A stretch of DNA of 64,000 nt from JAKASX01 sp035534495 (GTDB lineage Bacteria; Acidobacteriota; Terriglobia; Acidiferrales; UBA7541): positions 1 to 64,000 of the forward strand of contig DATLRW010000052.1 of the NCBI GenBank assembly GCA_035534495.1, read 5' to 3'. Made by a program: the position numbers and the translations under genes. Position 1 is the stretch's first letter, and the number at the start of each line of letters is the position of its first letter. Below the pieces are notes generated by a model. That model had not been told where the DNA came from. It made no database searches and was given only the letters and a program-made list of their open reading frames with translations. Positions 52,661 to 61,372 of this stretch are shown here, piece after piece.

Positions 52661-53188
52661 TCGGGTATAGAGTTGCTGCATGAAGGCCAGGTCTCGATTT
52701 CGGATGGCCTCCTCCCACTTCCGGTCCACTTCCCAAAGCTGCTTCTCGATGTCCGCATAGTGGCTGCCCAAGCCGTTTCCCTTGACCCCTTGGCGGCTCG
52801 CGGCCATTGACGGACCGGATCCGAGAGAAAGCAGGACCGACGCGGCGATCTTCCACGTCCCGCCTTCCCTGACAAAAACCTTTGTGCCGAGGATGTCTGC
52901 CGCGGCCTTGCGTTCATCACCCGTATGGCCTTTCCGCGTTACATGGTCGGTGGCCAGCACGATGTTTCCGTAGATAGCCGTCAGCTTGAAATTGTCCAAG
53001 GCAAAGTCGCCGCCGGATCCGCGGCGCATCATGGCCAGCCATTCCCGATCGACCTTCCCGAGGCGCTGCTCGATGACCTCGCGGCTGGCGGCCGCGACCT
53101 GCCCGCTACCGAAAACGTCGGCACGAGCGTTCAGCGAAGCGGCCATGGCCATGGCCAGGGCCAGGACGAATGCTCCCATCCATTTCAT
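52650..53188 (-). pseudogene. DUF4440/SnoaL-like secreted protein, truncated at a chimeric join
   Basis: From ATG 53188 the frame has a signal peptide (MKWMGAFVLALAMAMAASLNARA), a first NTF2-like domain (VIEQRLGKVDREWLAMMRRG ... HTGDERKAAADILGTKVFVREGGTWKIAASVLLSL) and the beginning of a second (ADIEKQLWEVDRKWEEAIRNRDLAFMQQLYT). It then ends at 52622 just after entering the cupin-derived DNA, so the second domain is cut. The fusion point is near 52645-52665. A secreted NTF2-fold protein with unknown ligand is inferred for the ancestor. Confidence 0.72.
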
Positions 53189-53488
53189 CGGCCTTCTCGA
53201 AGGCGGCCGGGAGGAATGGAGCTCCAGTCGAGGGGATTTGCCTGTGAACAATTCGCGCAAGTTCAACGTAACCTCCTGGCCTGGCTGGTCGCGGCCAACC
53301 CCGCAGCGTTGAGTGTCCGCGCGCATGCCCTCGTGGCCGTAGAAGGAAGCCTTCCGGAGGGGGGATTCTGGCGGAAAAGATCTTGAATTTGCGGCGGCAA
53401 CGGAGGGACAAAGCCTGTTGTGAGTTGCTCGGACACCTTTGCCATCACGTTCAATGACACCCTTGTAAAGGTTGCAGCCAGGGCCCGC

Positions 53489-54115
53489 TCAGCGCGAGGG
53501 AAGCGGTTCGAGGGGCGGGGTGCGGCCGGGCGGAAGGCCCTGGTCGGCCATGTTCAGCAGCATCGTCATGGTTGCGTAGGTGCCGCTGACAACCGTCAGG
53601 TCGACCAGTTGCTGCTCGCTCAGGAACTGGCGGGCGCGCTCGAACGTCGCGTCACTCACGCCGTGCGTGGAGGATGCCTCCATGCAAAAATCGTAGACGG
53701 CGGCATCCTCGGGGGTCATCGAGGTGGGCCGCTTGCCCTCTTTCAATTCATCCGCGACGGCCTGTGAAAGCCCCGCCTTGAGCGCCATCGGGTAGTGCGC
53801 TCCCCACTCGATCTGGGAAGTCCACAGCCGCGCCTGGATGAGGATGGCGAATTCGTTGAGGCGCCGCGGCACCGAACTATGGAATCGGAGATAGTCGAGC
53901 AGCTCGAGCGTGCGCTCGCCCATCACCGGGCTGCGCAGTAGCAAATTGTAGGGGCCGGTCAGGCCGATGCTCGACACTTTGAGGATTTGCTCGCCCAGCG
54001 GACGCTGCTGGTCGTTCAGCTGGTCCGGCTGGAGCTGCGGAAAGCGCGGCGGTTTGTTCTGCGCGTCCACAATGCCTGCGGGTGCGACAAAAAAATAATG
54101 ATAGCATGCGGGCAA
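53489..54115 (-). CDS. Carboxymuconolactone decarboxylase-family protein
   Basis: 208 residues in this reading. NEFAILIQARLWTSQIEWGAHYPMALKAGLS and FCMEASSTHGVSDATFERARQFLSEQQLVDLTVVSGTYATMTMLLNM match the CMD/AhpD-like helical domain, but the catalytic C-x-x-C of AhpD is absent, as in CMD relatives. The start is uncertain (TTG 54115); the N-terminal residues (PACYHYFFVAPAGIV) look like a decayed signal peptide, so 5' truncation is possible. The adjacent DUF4440 and cupin genes usually co-occur with it in such loci. Confidence 0.68.
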   Translation of the reverse strand: MPACYHYFFVAPAGIVDAQNKPPRFPQLQPDQLNDQQRPLGEQILKVSSIGLTGPYNLLLRSPVMGERTLELLDYLRFHSSVPRRLNEFAILIQARLWTSQIEWGAHYPMALKAGLSQAVADELKEGKRPTSMTPEDAAVYDFCMEASSTHGVSDATFERARQFLSEQQLVDLTVVSGTYATMTMLLNMADQGLPPGRTPPLEPLPSR

Positions 54116-54228
54116 CCAGGGGCAAGATCGATCGCCGCATCGCTCGTCTCATCGGGGCAGCCTCCCATAAGGCATTTCGACCGATTGCGATAGGACCTTT
54201 TTCTGCTCCGCCGCTTCCGATTTTGTCC

Positions 54229-54347
54229 GGCTGTGAAGGACGGATCGTGGGGCGCTACCCCCGTCAGCGGAGCCGCCCGTTTTTTTATTGACGCCGGCCG
54301 AAGTATGGACGATAAACTGAGGGCTGCAGGTTAGGTCCTGTCCGGCG
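54229..54347 (+). pseudogene. Partial copy of an MFS transporter 3' end
   Basis: Two blocks match the transporter gene at 45783-47177. 54229-54255 matches the segment near 46690-46715 (TGTGAAG ... GATCGTGGGGCGCTACCCC), and 54261-54347 matches 47101-47187, including ACGATAAAC, the terminal codons and the sequence after the stop (TCCTGTCCGGCG). About 370 bp of the original gene is missing between them. This shows a direct duplication of the transporter end on the far side of the 47.2-54.2 kb island. Confidence 0.75.
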
Positions 54348-54419
54348 TTGGGCCGGGGATGCTTTCCGGCATGCCGTTGTGGTTTTGCTAAAGATCCCGA
54401 AAGGCTTGGGACCAAGAAA

Positions 54420-55796
54420 ATGCCAGGAAAAGAGCACGTCAGGGCTGTTGCGGCTTCCGGTAACCTGAGCACCGGATTTCGAGCGGAGAGTCTGCGGCGC
54501 GCGGTCAGCGGCGGAGCCGATTTCATCGGCTGCGATGCGGGCTCGACCGACGCCGGCCCCTACTATCTCGGCTCGGGACAGGCCCGCGGCCCGCGCGAAG
54601 GGGTGAAGCGAAATACGGAGCGCATTTTGCGCGAAGCCCTGGCGGCCGGCATTCCGGTGATCATCGGTTCGGCCGGCTACGCCGGTGGCCGTCCCCATTT
54701 GCATTGGCTGCTCGAAGTGGTCCGGGAAGTGGCCAAAGAAAACAGCTGGCACTTCAAGCTGGCCGGCATCGACAGTGAGGTTGACAAGGACGCGCTGATC
54801 GGCGCCCTGGCTTCGGGCGAAGTGACTCCATTAGAACCCGCGCCGCCTCTCGACGAGGGGGTTGTTCGCAATGCCCAACGCTTTGTCGCCATGATGGGCG
54901 TCGAGCCTTTCCAGCGAGCCCTCCAGGCCGGCGCGCAAGTGATTGTGGCCGGCCGGTCCAGCGATATCGCCATTTACGCCGCCTTGCCCTTGCTGCGAGG
55001 AATTCCGCCGGGCGTAGCCTTGCACGCCGGGAAGATGTTGGAGTGCGGAGCCGCGAGCGTCGCCCAGCGGCTCTATGCGGATTGCATGGCCGCCGACCTC
55101 GACGAGCAGGGTTTTACCGTCGAGCCGCCCAATCCCGCCATGCGCTGCACGCCGCAAAGCGTGGCCGCCCACGGCCTTTACGAAAACGCGGACCCCTTCC
55201 GCCTGGTCGAGCCCGGCGGCGTGCTGGACACGTCAATGGCGCGATACGAGGCTGTCAGCGACCGCGCGGTCCGGGTGACCGGAAGCTGTTTCATCCCGTC
55301 TCCCGCGTATACGGTCCGTTTGGAAGGCGCTTCGCTGGTTGGGTACCGCTCCATCGCCGTGGCGGGAATTCGCGATCCCCTGGTCATTCGCCAGCTCGAT
55401 TCTTACCTGTCCGGTTTGAGAACGGTCCTCGAGCACAAGATTCGGGACAGCGTGAACCTGGAGCCGGAGCAGTACACCCTCACCTGGCGCGTCTACGGAC
55501 GCGACGGCACGCTCGGAAAGCTCGAACCGGAAACCTCGCTGCCGTGCCACGAGGTCGGGCTGATTATCGACCTGGTGGCGCCCACGCAAGCGCTCGCCGC
55601 GGAAATGATCCCCCTGATCGCCCACGCCGGTTTGCATCATCCAATCCCGGAGCACAACGGGCTGATCAGCAATCTCGCGTTTCCTTTCTCACCCCCGGGC
55701 ATCAACGTGGGCCCCGTGTATCGGTTCTGCGCCAACCATGTGTGGAAGCTGAAGGACCCCTGCGCCCTGTTCCCGATGACGCTCGAGGACCTGTGA
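54420..55796 (+). CDS. Acyclic terpene utilisation AtuA-family protein
   Basis: 458 residues from ATG 54420 (the frame opens 24 codons earlier in the decayed MFS tail). AtuA/DUF1446 markers: FIGCDAGSTDAGPYYLGSG, IGSAGYAGGRPHLHWL, QVIVAGRSSDIAIYAALPL, and FIPSPAYTVRLEGASLVGYRS; HPIPEHNGLISNLAFPFSPPG near the end. In Pseudomonas AtuA helps acyclic terpene degradation, but in many bacteria AtuA with DUF4387 occurs next to carboxylate catabolism genes and its reaction is unknown. DUF4387 follows 64 bp downstream. Confidence 0.85.
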   Translation: MPGKEHVRAVAASGNLSTGFRAESLRRAVSGGADFIGCDAGSTDAGPYYLGSGQARGPREGVKRNTERILREALAAGIPVIIGSAGYAGGRPHLHWLLEVVREVAKENSWHFKLAGIDSEVDKDALIGALASGEVTPLEPAPPLDEGVVRNAQRFVAMMGVEPFQRALQAGAQVIVAGRSSDIAIYAALPLLRGIPPGVALHAGKMLECGAASVAQRLYADCMAADLDEQGFTVEPPNPAMRCTPQSVAAHGLYENADPFRLVEPGGVLDTSMARYEAVSDRAVRVTGSCFIPSPAYTVRLEGASLVGYRSIAVAGIRDPLVIRQLDSYLSGLRTVLEHKIRDSVNLEPEQYTLTWRVYGRDGTLGKLEPETSLPCHEVGLIIDLVAPTQALAAEMIPLIAHAGLHHPIPEHNGLISNLAFPFSPPGINVGPVYRFCANHVWKLKDPCALFPMTLEDL

Positions 55797-55860
55797 TTCG
55801 GGTGCGTCCGGCTGCCGTGCCCTTCGAGGAGCCGGCCGACCCGGCCAAGGAGACTTCCGC

Positions 55861-56169
55861 GTGAGCGAATTATGGCAACACACGAAACTGATTCGCAGTA
55901 AGAATGCCGGTCCGTTCGAGCTGACCTTCGACATTATGTTCAAAGACCGCGAGGGCTTTGATCTCGTGCAGAGAAGCGGACGGCTTTCTCCGGAAAGCAT
56001 TTCCCGCTTGTATGGGGTTCCTGTCGGCCAGGTTAAATTTTTCGTGCTGAAAGACCTGCTGGCCATCAAGTTTTCGATCCCCCGCGCCGCCTTTTCCGGC
56101 GACGTCAACGATACCGACGCCTACGGCGGGCAGTTCCACGGACCGCTCACGACGCTGAAAATCGATTAG
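55861..56169 (+). CDS. DUF4387 domain protein (AtuA partner)
   Basis: 102 residues: SELWQHTKLIRSKNAGPFELTFDIMF, VKFFVLKDLLAIKFSIPR and GDVNDTDAYGGQFHGPL are the DUF4387 signature. DUF4387 proteins nearly always lie next to AtuA and are predicted to form a complex with it. GTG 55861 opens the frame 64 bp after the AtuA stop. Confidence 0.85.
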   Translation: MSELWQHTKLIRSKNAGPFELTFDIMFKDREGFDLVQRSGRLSPESISRLYGVPVGQVKFFVLKDLLAIKFSIPRAAFSGDVNDTDAYGGQFHGPLTTLKID

Positions 56170-56441
56170 AGATAGCCCAAAAAGCCGAATGGAAAAGAGC
56201 GGCCCGCCACCGTGCGAGCCGGTAGCTCCGAACAGCGCCGAACGGCGGCCAGATGGCAGGCGGAGCGTCGCCGCGCCCAAGCCGGGGCGACAGCCTCTTT
56301 GGACAATCCCCCCTCGTTTTTTGTCGTTTTGCGTCGCCATGCGGAATGTCGCGGCCGGCTGCGGTGATGTAAACTCTCCCTTCACACGCTTAGAAAGGCC
56401 GGGGTGGGTCGAACGACGCTCTCGCTCACGCAGAAACACGA

Positions 56442-57209
56442 ATGCATTCGAGTCCAATTTACCTGTTCCTGATTTTTGTCGCCTCGGTCATCGCCGGGGT
56501 GATGAATGCCGTTGCCGGCGGAGGACGGCTGGTCGCTTTTCCGGCGCTCCTCTTCGCCGGCGTGCCCCCGATCATGGCCAACGCCACCAGTTCACTCGGC
56601 GTTTGGCCGAGCGGGCTTACCAGCGGCTGGGTGTACCGCAAATACATCGACACGCCACGCCGCACCATCATCCTGCTGATCGTTGGCAGCATTGCCGGAA
56701 GCTTTTTGGGCGCGTTTCTGCTTCTCCACACGCCCGAGCACATCTTCGAGCGGCTGATTCCGCCGATGCTCATTTTCGCCGCCCTTCTGTTTTCCTTCAG
56801 TGGCCACATCCGCCGCATGGCCGAACGGATGGCAATTCCTGCCGGGAGTCTGGTGGTGATGGGCGTCGCTGGCCAGTTCGCCATTGCCATTTACGGGGGC
56901 TATTTCGGGGCGGGGATGGGCGTGCTCATGCTTTCCCTGTTTTCCCTCACCTTGAGCACCAAGATTCATTCGATGAACGGCCTCCGCGCGTTCTGCATGA
57001 CAGCCGTCAACGCTACAGCCGTTGTCGTCTTCATTTTTGGCCACCGGATCGATTGGTGGTTCGCCGCCGTGATGGCTATCGGCGCGACAATCGGCTCGAC
57101 GGCCGGCGCCTTGGGCATGCGGCGCCTCAGTCCCGTCATTGCCCGGCGCATCGTACTTGTGCTCGCTTGGGGCATGACGATCGCCTACGTCGCCAAGATG
57201 GGCATCTAG
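56442..57209 (+). CDS. TauE/SafE-family exporter
   Basis: 255 residues with seven to eight membrane segments. The N-terminal VIAGVMNAVAGGGRLVAFPALLFAGVPPIMANATSSLGVWPS is the TauE/SafE signature, repeated in GQFAIAIYGGYFGAGMGVLMLSLFSL. These proteins move sulfite, sulfoacetate or other organic anions across the inner membrane. With AtuA, DUF4387 and the MFS carriers upstream and LysR downstream, it may export or import a carboxylate here. ATG 56442. Confidence 0.85.
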   Translation: MHSSPIYLFLIFVASVIAGVMNAVAGGGRLVAFPALLFAGVPPIMANATSSLGVWPSGLTSGWVYRKYIDTPRRTIILLIVGSIAGSFLGAFLLLHTPEHIFERLIPPMLIFAALLFSFSGHIRRMAERMAIPAGSLVVMGVAGQFAIAIYGGYFGAGMGVLMLSLFSLTLSTKIHSMNGLRAFCMTAVNATAVVVFIFGHRIDWWFAAVMAIGATIGSTAGALGMRRLSPVIARRIVLVLAWGMTIAYVAKMGI

Positions 57210-57488
57210 CCGGTTTCTGTGGCTCATTCGCGGAAGTCCCCGGCTGTGCCGCCCGGTGGCCAGGGGAAGGGCGCAGCACAACGGCGGCCGGTAATTTGTC
57301 CGCCGCGCCCCCTCCGCCCGCGGCAAGGACGCCAGCTGCCATTCCACCCAGTGATGCCTTGAAGTCAGAAACATAATTTATTAATATGGATTACCATGTC
57401 ACCCGGACACAAGCACGCCTCCTCGAACCGCACGACCAACCTCAGGGACATTGCCGAAGGCCGGTCCGTGCGTCTTCCACGCGGTTTG

Positions 57489-58412
57489 ATGGACGTCATC
57501 GACCTGAAGCAGATTCGATGCTTCGCGGCTGCCTATGAGGAAGGCAGCTTCAGCATGGCAGCTAAGCGTGAGTACTGCACGCAGCCCGGCCTGAGCGTTT
57601 ACATCCGGCGTTTGGAAGAGATGGTTGGCCACCGGCTCTTTGATCGAAAGGCCCGAGGCGTCACCCCGACCATCGCCGGCAGACACTTCTATTCCTGCTG
57701 TGTGGATGTTTTGAACGCGGTGAGGGTCGCGAAGGAACGGATGCTGGATATGTCCGGCAGCGTGGCCTCGAAGATTGATATTGGGATATCCCCTTCGGTG
57801 GCCAAGGGCGTGCTCCCTTCGGTGGTGTCGGATTACGTGGCTACGCATCCGTATGTGGATATCCGCCTCTCGGAAGCCTACAGCGCGACTCTGACGGACT
57901 GGGTCCTGTCCGGAGAGGTGCAGGCGGCCATCGGCACGAAACCTCCGGCCCATCTCGGACTAGAAACCAGCCACTTCTTCCGGGAGCGATTGGTCCTGGT
58001 CAGACGCGCCAATGGCGAGTCGACCCCCAAAAAACAACCCGCCCGTTCTCGCCCTTTGCGTGAGTTGGAGGGGATGAAACTCATCCTCCCGTCGCCGAAA
58101 CATAACCTGCGGCAGGTCCTCGACAGTTGCGTTCGGCTGGGCGCTTCCGCCCCAGGCAAGGTATTGGAAATCGATGGGCTCCTGGCAACATTTGAAGTGG
58201 TCCAGAACTCCGACTGGGCCACGGTTGTGCCGAAGATGGCTGTGATGGACGAAGTGAGGAAAGGCAAACTCGTGGCAGAACCGATTACGGAGCCTCAGCT
58301 CTGGCTGGATTACAATGTGGTGCGCACGAAAGACACGATCCTGCCAACGGCGTGCCGGCAGTTTCTGGATCTGCTGAGGGGAAAACTGGAACAACTTTCA
58401 CGGGGCCAGTAG
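57489..58412 (+). CDS. LysR-family transcriptional regulator
   Basis: 307 residues. The winged helix-turn-helix (LKQIRCFAAAYEEGSFSMAAKREYCTQPGLSVYIRRLEEMVGHRLFDRKARGVTPT) is complete, followed by the co-inducer domain (SKIDIGISPSVAKGVLPSVVSDYVATHPYVDIRLSEAYSATLTDWVLSGEVQAAIGTKPPAHLG). ATG 57489 (MDVIDLKQIRCF) gives the usual N terminus; ATG 57396 adds 31 residues. It probably controls the carboxylate-cluster genes on either side. Confidence 0.88.
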   Translation: MDVIDLKQIRCFAAAYEEGSFSMAAKREYCTQPGLSVYIRRLEEMVGHRLFDRKARGVTPTIAGRHFYSCCVDVLNAVRVAKERMLDMSGSVASKIDIGISPSVAKGVLPSVVSDYVATHPYVDIRLSEAYSATLTDWVLSGEVQAAIGTKPPAHLGLETSHFFRERLVLVRRANGESTPKKQPARSRPLRELEGMKLILPSPKHNLRQVLDSCVRLGASAPGKVLEIDGLLATFEVVQNSDWATVVPKMAVMDEVRKGKLVAEPITEPQLWLDYNVVRTKDTILPTACRQFLDLLRGKLEQLSRGQ

Positions 58413-58547
58413 GGAAGGCGAAATACCAGGTTCCTGCCTGGCTCCCGATCCAACGCGTTCGAGTCGGCGCGGTCGATGCACTCCGCTATCTCGAACGCCT
58501 CCCGGTCCCGCCGGCGCCTCTCAACCTCGCCGTCCTTGTTTCCCGCC

Positions 58548-59861
58548 TTATTCCCCGGCCCAGTGAAACTCCACGTCAGGCCGCATCCAGAAGGCCATAG
58601 CTACGCCGAGAAGTAAAATCGCCACGCTGCCGATAAACGGAAGATTCCAGTTTCCGGTCCGGTCGATCACAAAGCCGAACACCACGGGAGAGATAACCGC
58701 GGCGAGCGGCGATCCGACGTTCATAAGGCCGCTGGCCGAACCGGCAAACTCGGGGGTGATATCCATGGGTATCGCCCACATCGGGCCGATCGTGAATTCT
58801 GTAAAGAAGAAGGCCAGGCTCAAGCACAAGGCCGCCCCGGCGGGATGCCGGACAAAAAAGAGAAGCAATAAGGAAGCCAGTGCGAGAAGAAAACTGACCA
58901 CCACGACATTCCGCCGGGCCATGATGAGGCTTTTTGTCCGGATCAGGATCCGGTCGCTAACAATGCCCCCCAACAAGTCGCCGAGTACGCCCGCAAAAAA
59001 CACCCCGGCCGAAAAGATAGCCGAGCTTTTCATGTTGAGGTGGTAGCGGTGAAAGAAGTAGTTGGGAATCCATGCCAGGTAAAGCCAGAGCATCCACCCG
59101 TAGCAGAAGTACACAGTAGTCACTGGCAGCATGCGCCGGACTAACGGGCCCCAGGGTACTTTACGCCTTTCGCCGCTTTTCGACGCGCTGCTCGCGGGAA
59201 GCTCTCGCAGTTCTTCCTGGGTGATCTGAGGATGCTCGCCTGGAACGTTTCGGAAGTAGATCAACCACGCCACCGCCCAGAACAGGCCAAGGAATCCCAG
59301 CACGATGAAGGACCCGCGCCACGTGACGAGCAGAATGAGCCATGCCACCAGCGGCGGGGTTATCGCCGTTGCCAATCGTGAACTCGAGTGCATGATGCCT
59401 TGGGCAAACGCGCGTTTTCGCTTGGGAAGCCAGTCGCTGATCGCCCGTGTCGCAATGGGGAAAGTGGGGCCTTGTCCGATGCCCAGCAAAATACCGAACG
59501 ACATCATGCCAGCAAACGACGTAGCCAGCCCCATGAGGATTGTGGCTCCGGACCAGATCACTGCGAGCACGGCCAGGGACCATCGCGCGCCAAAACGGTC
59601 GCCAAGCCATCCCCCGAGCGCGGTACACACCATGTAGGGATAGGCAAACGCGGAGAATACGAGGCCAACTTGGACATTTGTAAGATGAAGATCGTGCTTG
59701 AAGACCAACGATGCGGTGCCTACGATGACGCGGTTGGTATATGCGAATCCATACATCGCGCAGAGTAGGATGAGAACAACGGTCGTTGCGGTCAGCATCC
59801 TCGCCCGCGGCGTTGCTTGCTTCACTTCAGCGCTCACTCGGTTTCCTCCGGCGTTGCTCAC
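58548..59861 (-). CDS. MFS transporter (third; ACS-like)
   Basis: 437 residues, about twelve membrane helices. GGWLGDRFGARWSLAVLAVIWSGATILMGLATSF, the PTFPIATRAISDWLPKRKRAFAQGIMHSS loop and the C-terminal PMDITPEFAGSASGLMNVGSPLAAVISPVVFG are typical of the ACS/phthalate permease group. Start GTG 59861. It converges with the LysR gene and is downstream of the YncE-like genes on the minus strand. Confidence 0.86.
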   Translation of the reverse strand: MSNAGGNRVSAEVKQATPRARMLTATTVVLILLCAMYGFAYTNRVIVGTASLVFKHDLHLTNVQVGLVFSAFAYPYMVCTALGGWLGDRFGARWSLAVLAVIWSGATILMGLATSFAGMMSFGILLGIGQGPTFPIATRAISDWLPKRKRAFAQGIMHSSSRLATAITPPLVAWLILLVTWRGSFIVLGFLGLFWAVAWLIYFRNVPGEHPQITQEELRELPASSASKSGERRKVPWGPLVRRMLPVTTVYFCYGWMLWLYLAWIPNYFFHRYHLNMKSSAIFSAGVFFAGVLGDLLGGIVSDRILIRTKSLIMARRNVVVVSFLLALASLLLLFFVRHPAGAALCLSLAFFFTEFTIGPMWAIPMDITPEFAGSASGLMNVGSPLAAVISPVVFGFVIDRTGNWNLPFIGSVAILLLGVAMAFWMRPDVEFHWAGE

Positions 59862-59882
59862 CTTCGGGAATCAGCCCTGCGT

Positions 59883-60090
59883 TTAGCCGGTTTGCGCTGC
59901 GCGGAACCGATGGCAGCGCAAGGCGCCGGACAGCCCGCTAATATAAATGCGCTTCCGTTTCGAGTCAAAATGCGGATCGCCGCGCAGGCCCGCCACATTC
60001 GGAACTCGCGCCACTTCCTTCCCCGTGTCCGCGTCGAATACGATCGAATCGGGCGGTTTGCGCGTTAGCCTGAAGGGCCTGTGATTGTGT
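59883..60090 (-). pseudogene. Fragment of a YncE-like beta-propeller gene
   Basis: The minus strand encodes HRPFRLTRKPPDSIVFDADTGKEVARVPNVAG and DSKRKRIYISGLSG, one blade of a YncE/quinoprotein-like propeller, then a short foreign tail and stop at 59883. Only one or two blades remain. Compare the intact YncE-like gene at 60228-61316. Confidence 0.65.
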
Positions 60091-60227
60091 TCATCCCCGA
60101 ATGGAATCCGAAGGCCAGAGCGCGCTCGCGCGGCCGGGCCGCTCCCTTTGGCGGGGCGAAGGTCAAATCTTCGCCGGAGCGCTTCCCCCGCTCCGTATGA
60201 CAGTCCGGGGGCCTGACAGGCAACCGG

Positions 60228-61316
60228 TCACTGAACCTTGTACACCAGGAGTTTGGATTCCACATTCGCGTACCTCGGCACGCCCACGTAAAAGCGATTC
60301 AGCGAGGAGACGAGAATACCGTTCTTGCCCATCGGGCCGGTCGGTATCCTGGCGATGGCCGTGTAGTGGTCGGGGTCTTGCTGCTGGAAAACGTCAATGA
60401 CGCCCACCGCGCATGTGACGTAAACGCGCTTGTGCCGGGCGTCGTAAACCACATCGTCGACTCCCTTCGAAATAGGCGCGGTGGCGACGACTTTGCCCGT
60501 TTGCGTGTCAAATACGTCCATGATCCCGCTGCGGCAGACAACAAAGAGGCGATGGCCGGCCTTGTCCAGGTCCAGGGCGACGTTCAGGTCCCCTTTGGCA
60601 AGGGGCCAGGTCGCGACCAGGGCATTCTTGCTCGTGTCGATCACGCCGATCTCCCGCTTGTCGGTGATATTAATAAAGATCCTGGCCCCCGACGGATCCA
60701 TCACCATATGTTCGAGGCGGGTGGCGGGAATCCGGATATTGCCGGCAAGATCGTCGGTATCCGTATTGATGATGCTCACTCGAACGTAGTTGAGGTGCGC
60801 AAATTTCCCGCCGTTCGTCACGTACAGGTCATGGGTTGCCGGATCGTAGGCCAACGAGTCCGTGCCCGGCAGGAGCCGGATCGTCTTGATCGGGCGGTAG
60901 GTTGTTCCGTCAAATATATGCAGCGCGCCCACGGTCGTACTGCCGTCGGTAATGTAAATCCGGTTCGTGTCCGGCCGATAAAATACGTTATGGGGCATCG
61001 CAAATCCGTGAAAGCTGTGCAGCCATTTCCCGGAAGGAATCGAGTAGACCTCAACGGTCTTGTTGTTTTCGGCCGGGATAAACAGGCGGCTGTTTTTTGG
61101 GTCCAGCCCAAACCGGTCGAAGTGGCAGGTCATGAGGGGCATAAAAAAGGTGTTTACAGCTTCGGCGAGCTGTTTTTTGTCCAGATTGGGGTTCTGACAG
61201 GCCACTTGTGGGATCTGGATGGTCCGAACCAATTTCAGCGGCGGGGCGCCCTGCGCTGCGCATACGGCCAGACCGGCCATCAGAATGAACTGGAAAAACA
61301 ACCGTACCTTTTTCAT
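60228..61316 (-). CDS. Secreted YncE-like beta-propeller protein
   Basis: 362 residues; signal peptide to about residue 23. Repeated blades are visible: LHIFDGTTYRPIKTIRLLPGTDSLAYDPATHDLYVTNGG, KREIGVIDTSKNALVATWPLAKGDLNVALDLDKAGHRLFVVCRSG and the KRVYVTCAVGVIDVF strand. The blades follow the YVTN/YncE pattern (VD/TxTxKxxAxxPxxxxDxxxxDxxxxRxYVxxxxG). Many such secreted propellers lie near carboxylate and receptor genes in soil bacteria; ligand and role are unknown. ATG 61316. It lies 56 bp downstream of the aminotransferase gene on the same strand. Confidence 0.82.
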   Translation of the reverse strand: MKKVRLFFQFILMAGLAVCAAQGAPPLKLVRTIQIPQVACQNPNLDKKQLAEAVNTFFMPLMTCHFDRFGLDPKNSRLFIPAENNKTVEVYSIPSGKWLHSFHGFAMPHNVFYRPDTNRIYITDGSTTVGALHIFDGTTYRPIKTIRLLPGTDSLAYDPATHDLYVTNGGKFAHLNYVRVSIINTDTDDLAGNIRIPATRLEHMVMDPSGARIFINITDKREIGVIDTSKNALVATWPLAKGDLNVALDLDKAGHRLFVVCRSGIMDVFDTQTGKVVATAPISKGVDDVVYDARHKRVYVTCAVGVIDVFQQQDPDHYTAIARIPTGPMGKNGILVSSLNRFYVGVPRYANVESKLLVYKVQ

Positions 61317-61372
61317 GGATGCTCCCTCCTTCAGCCGGACCGATTCGATCCTGTAAGGACATCCCTGACTGG

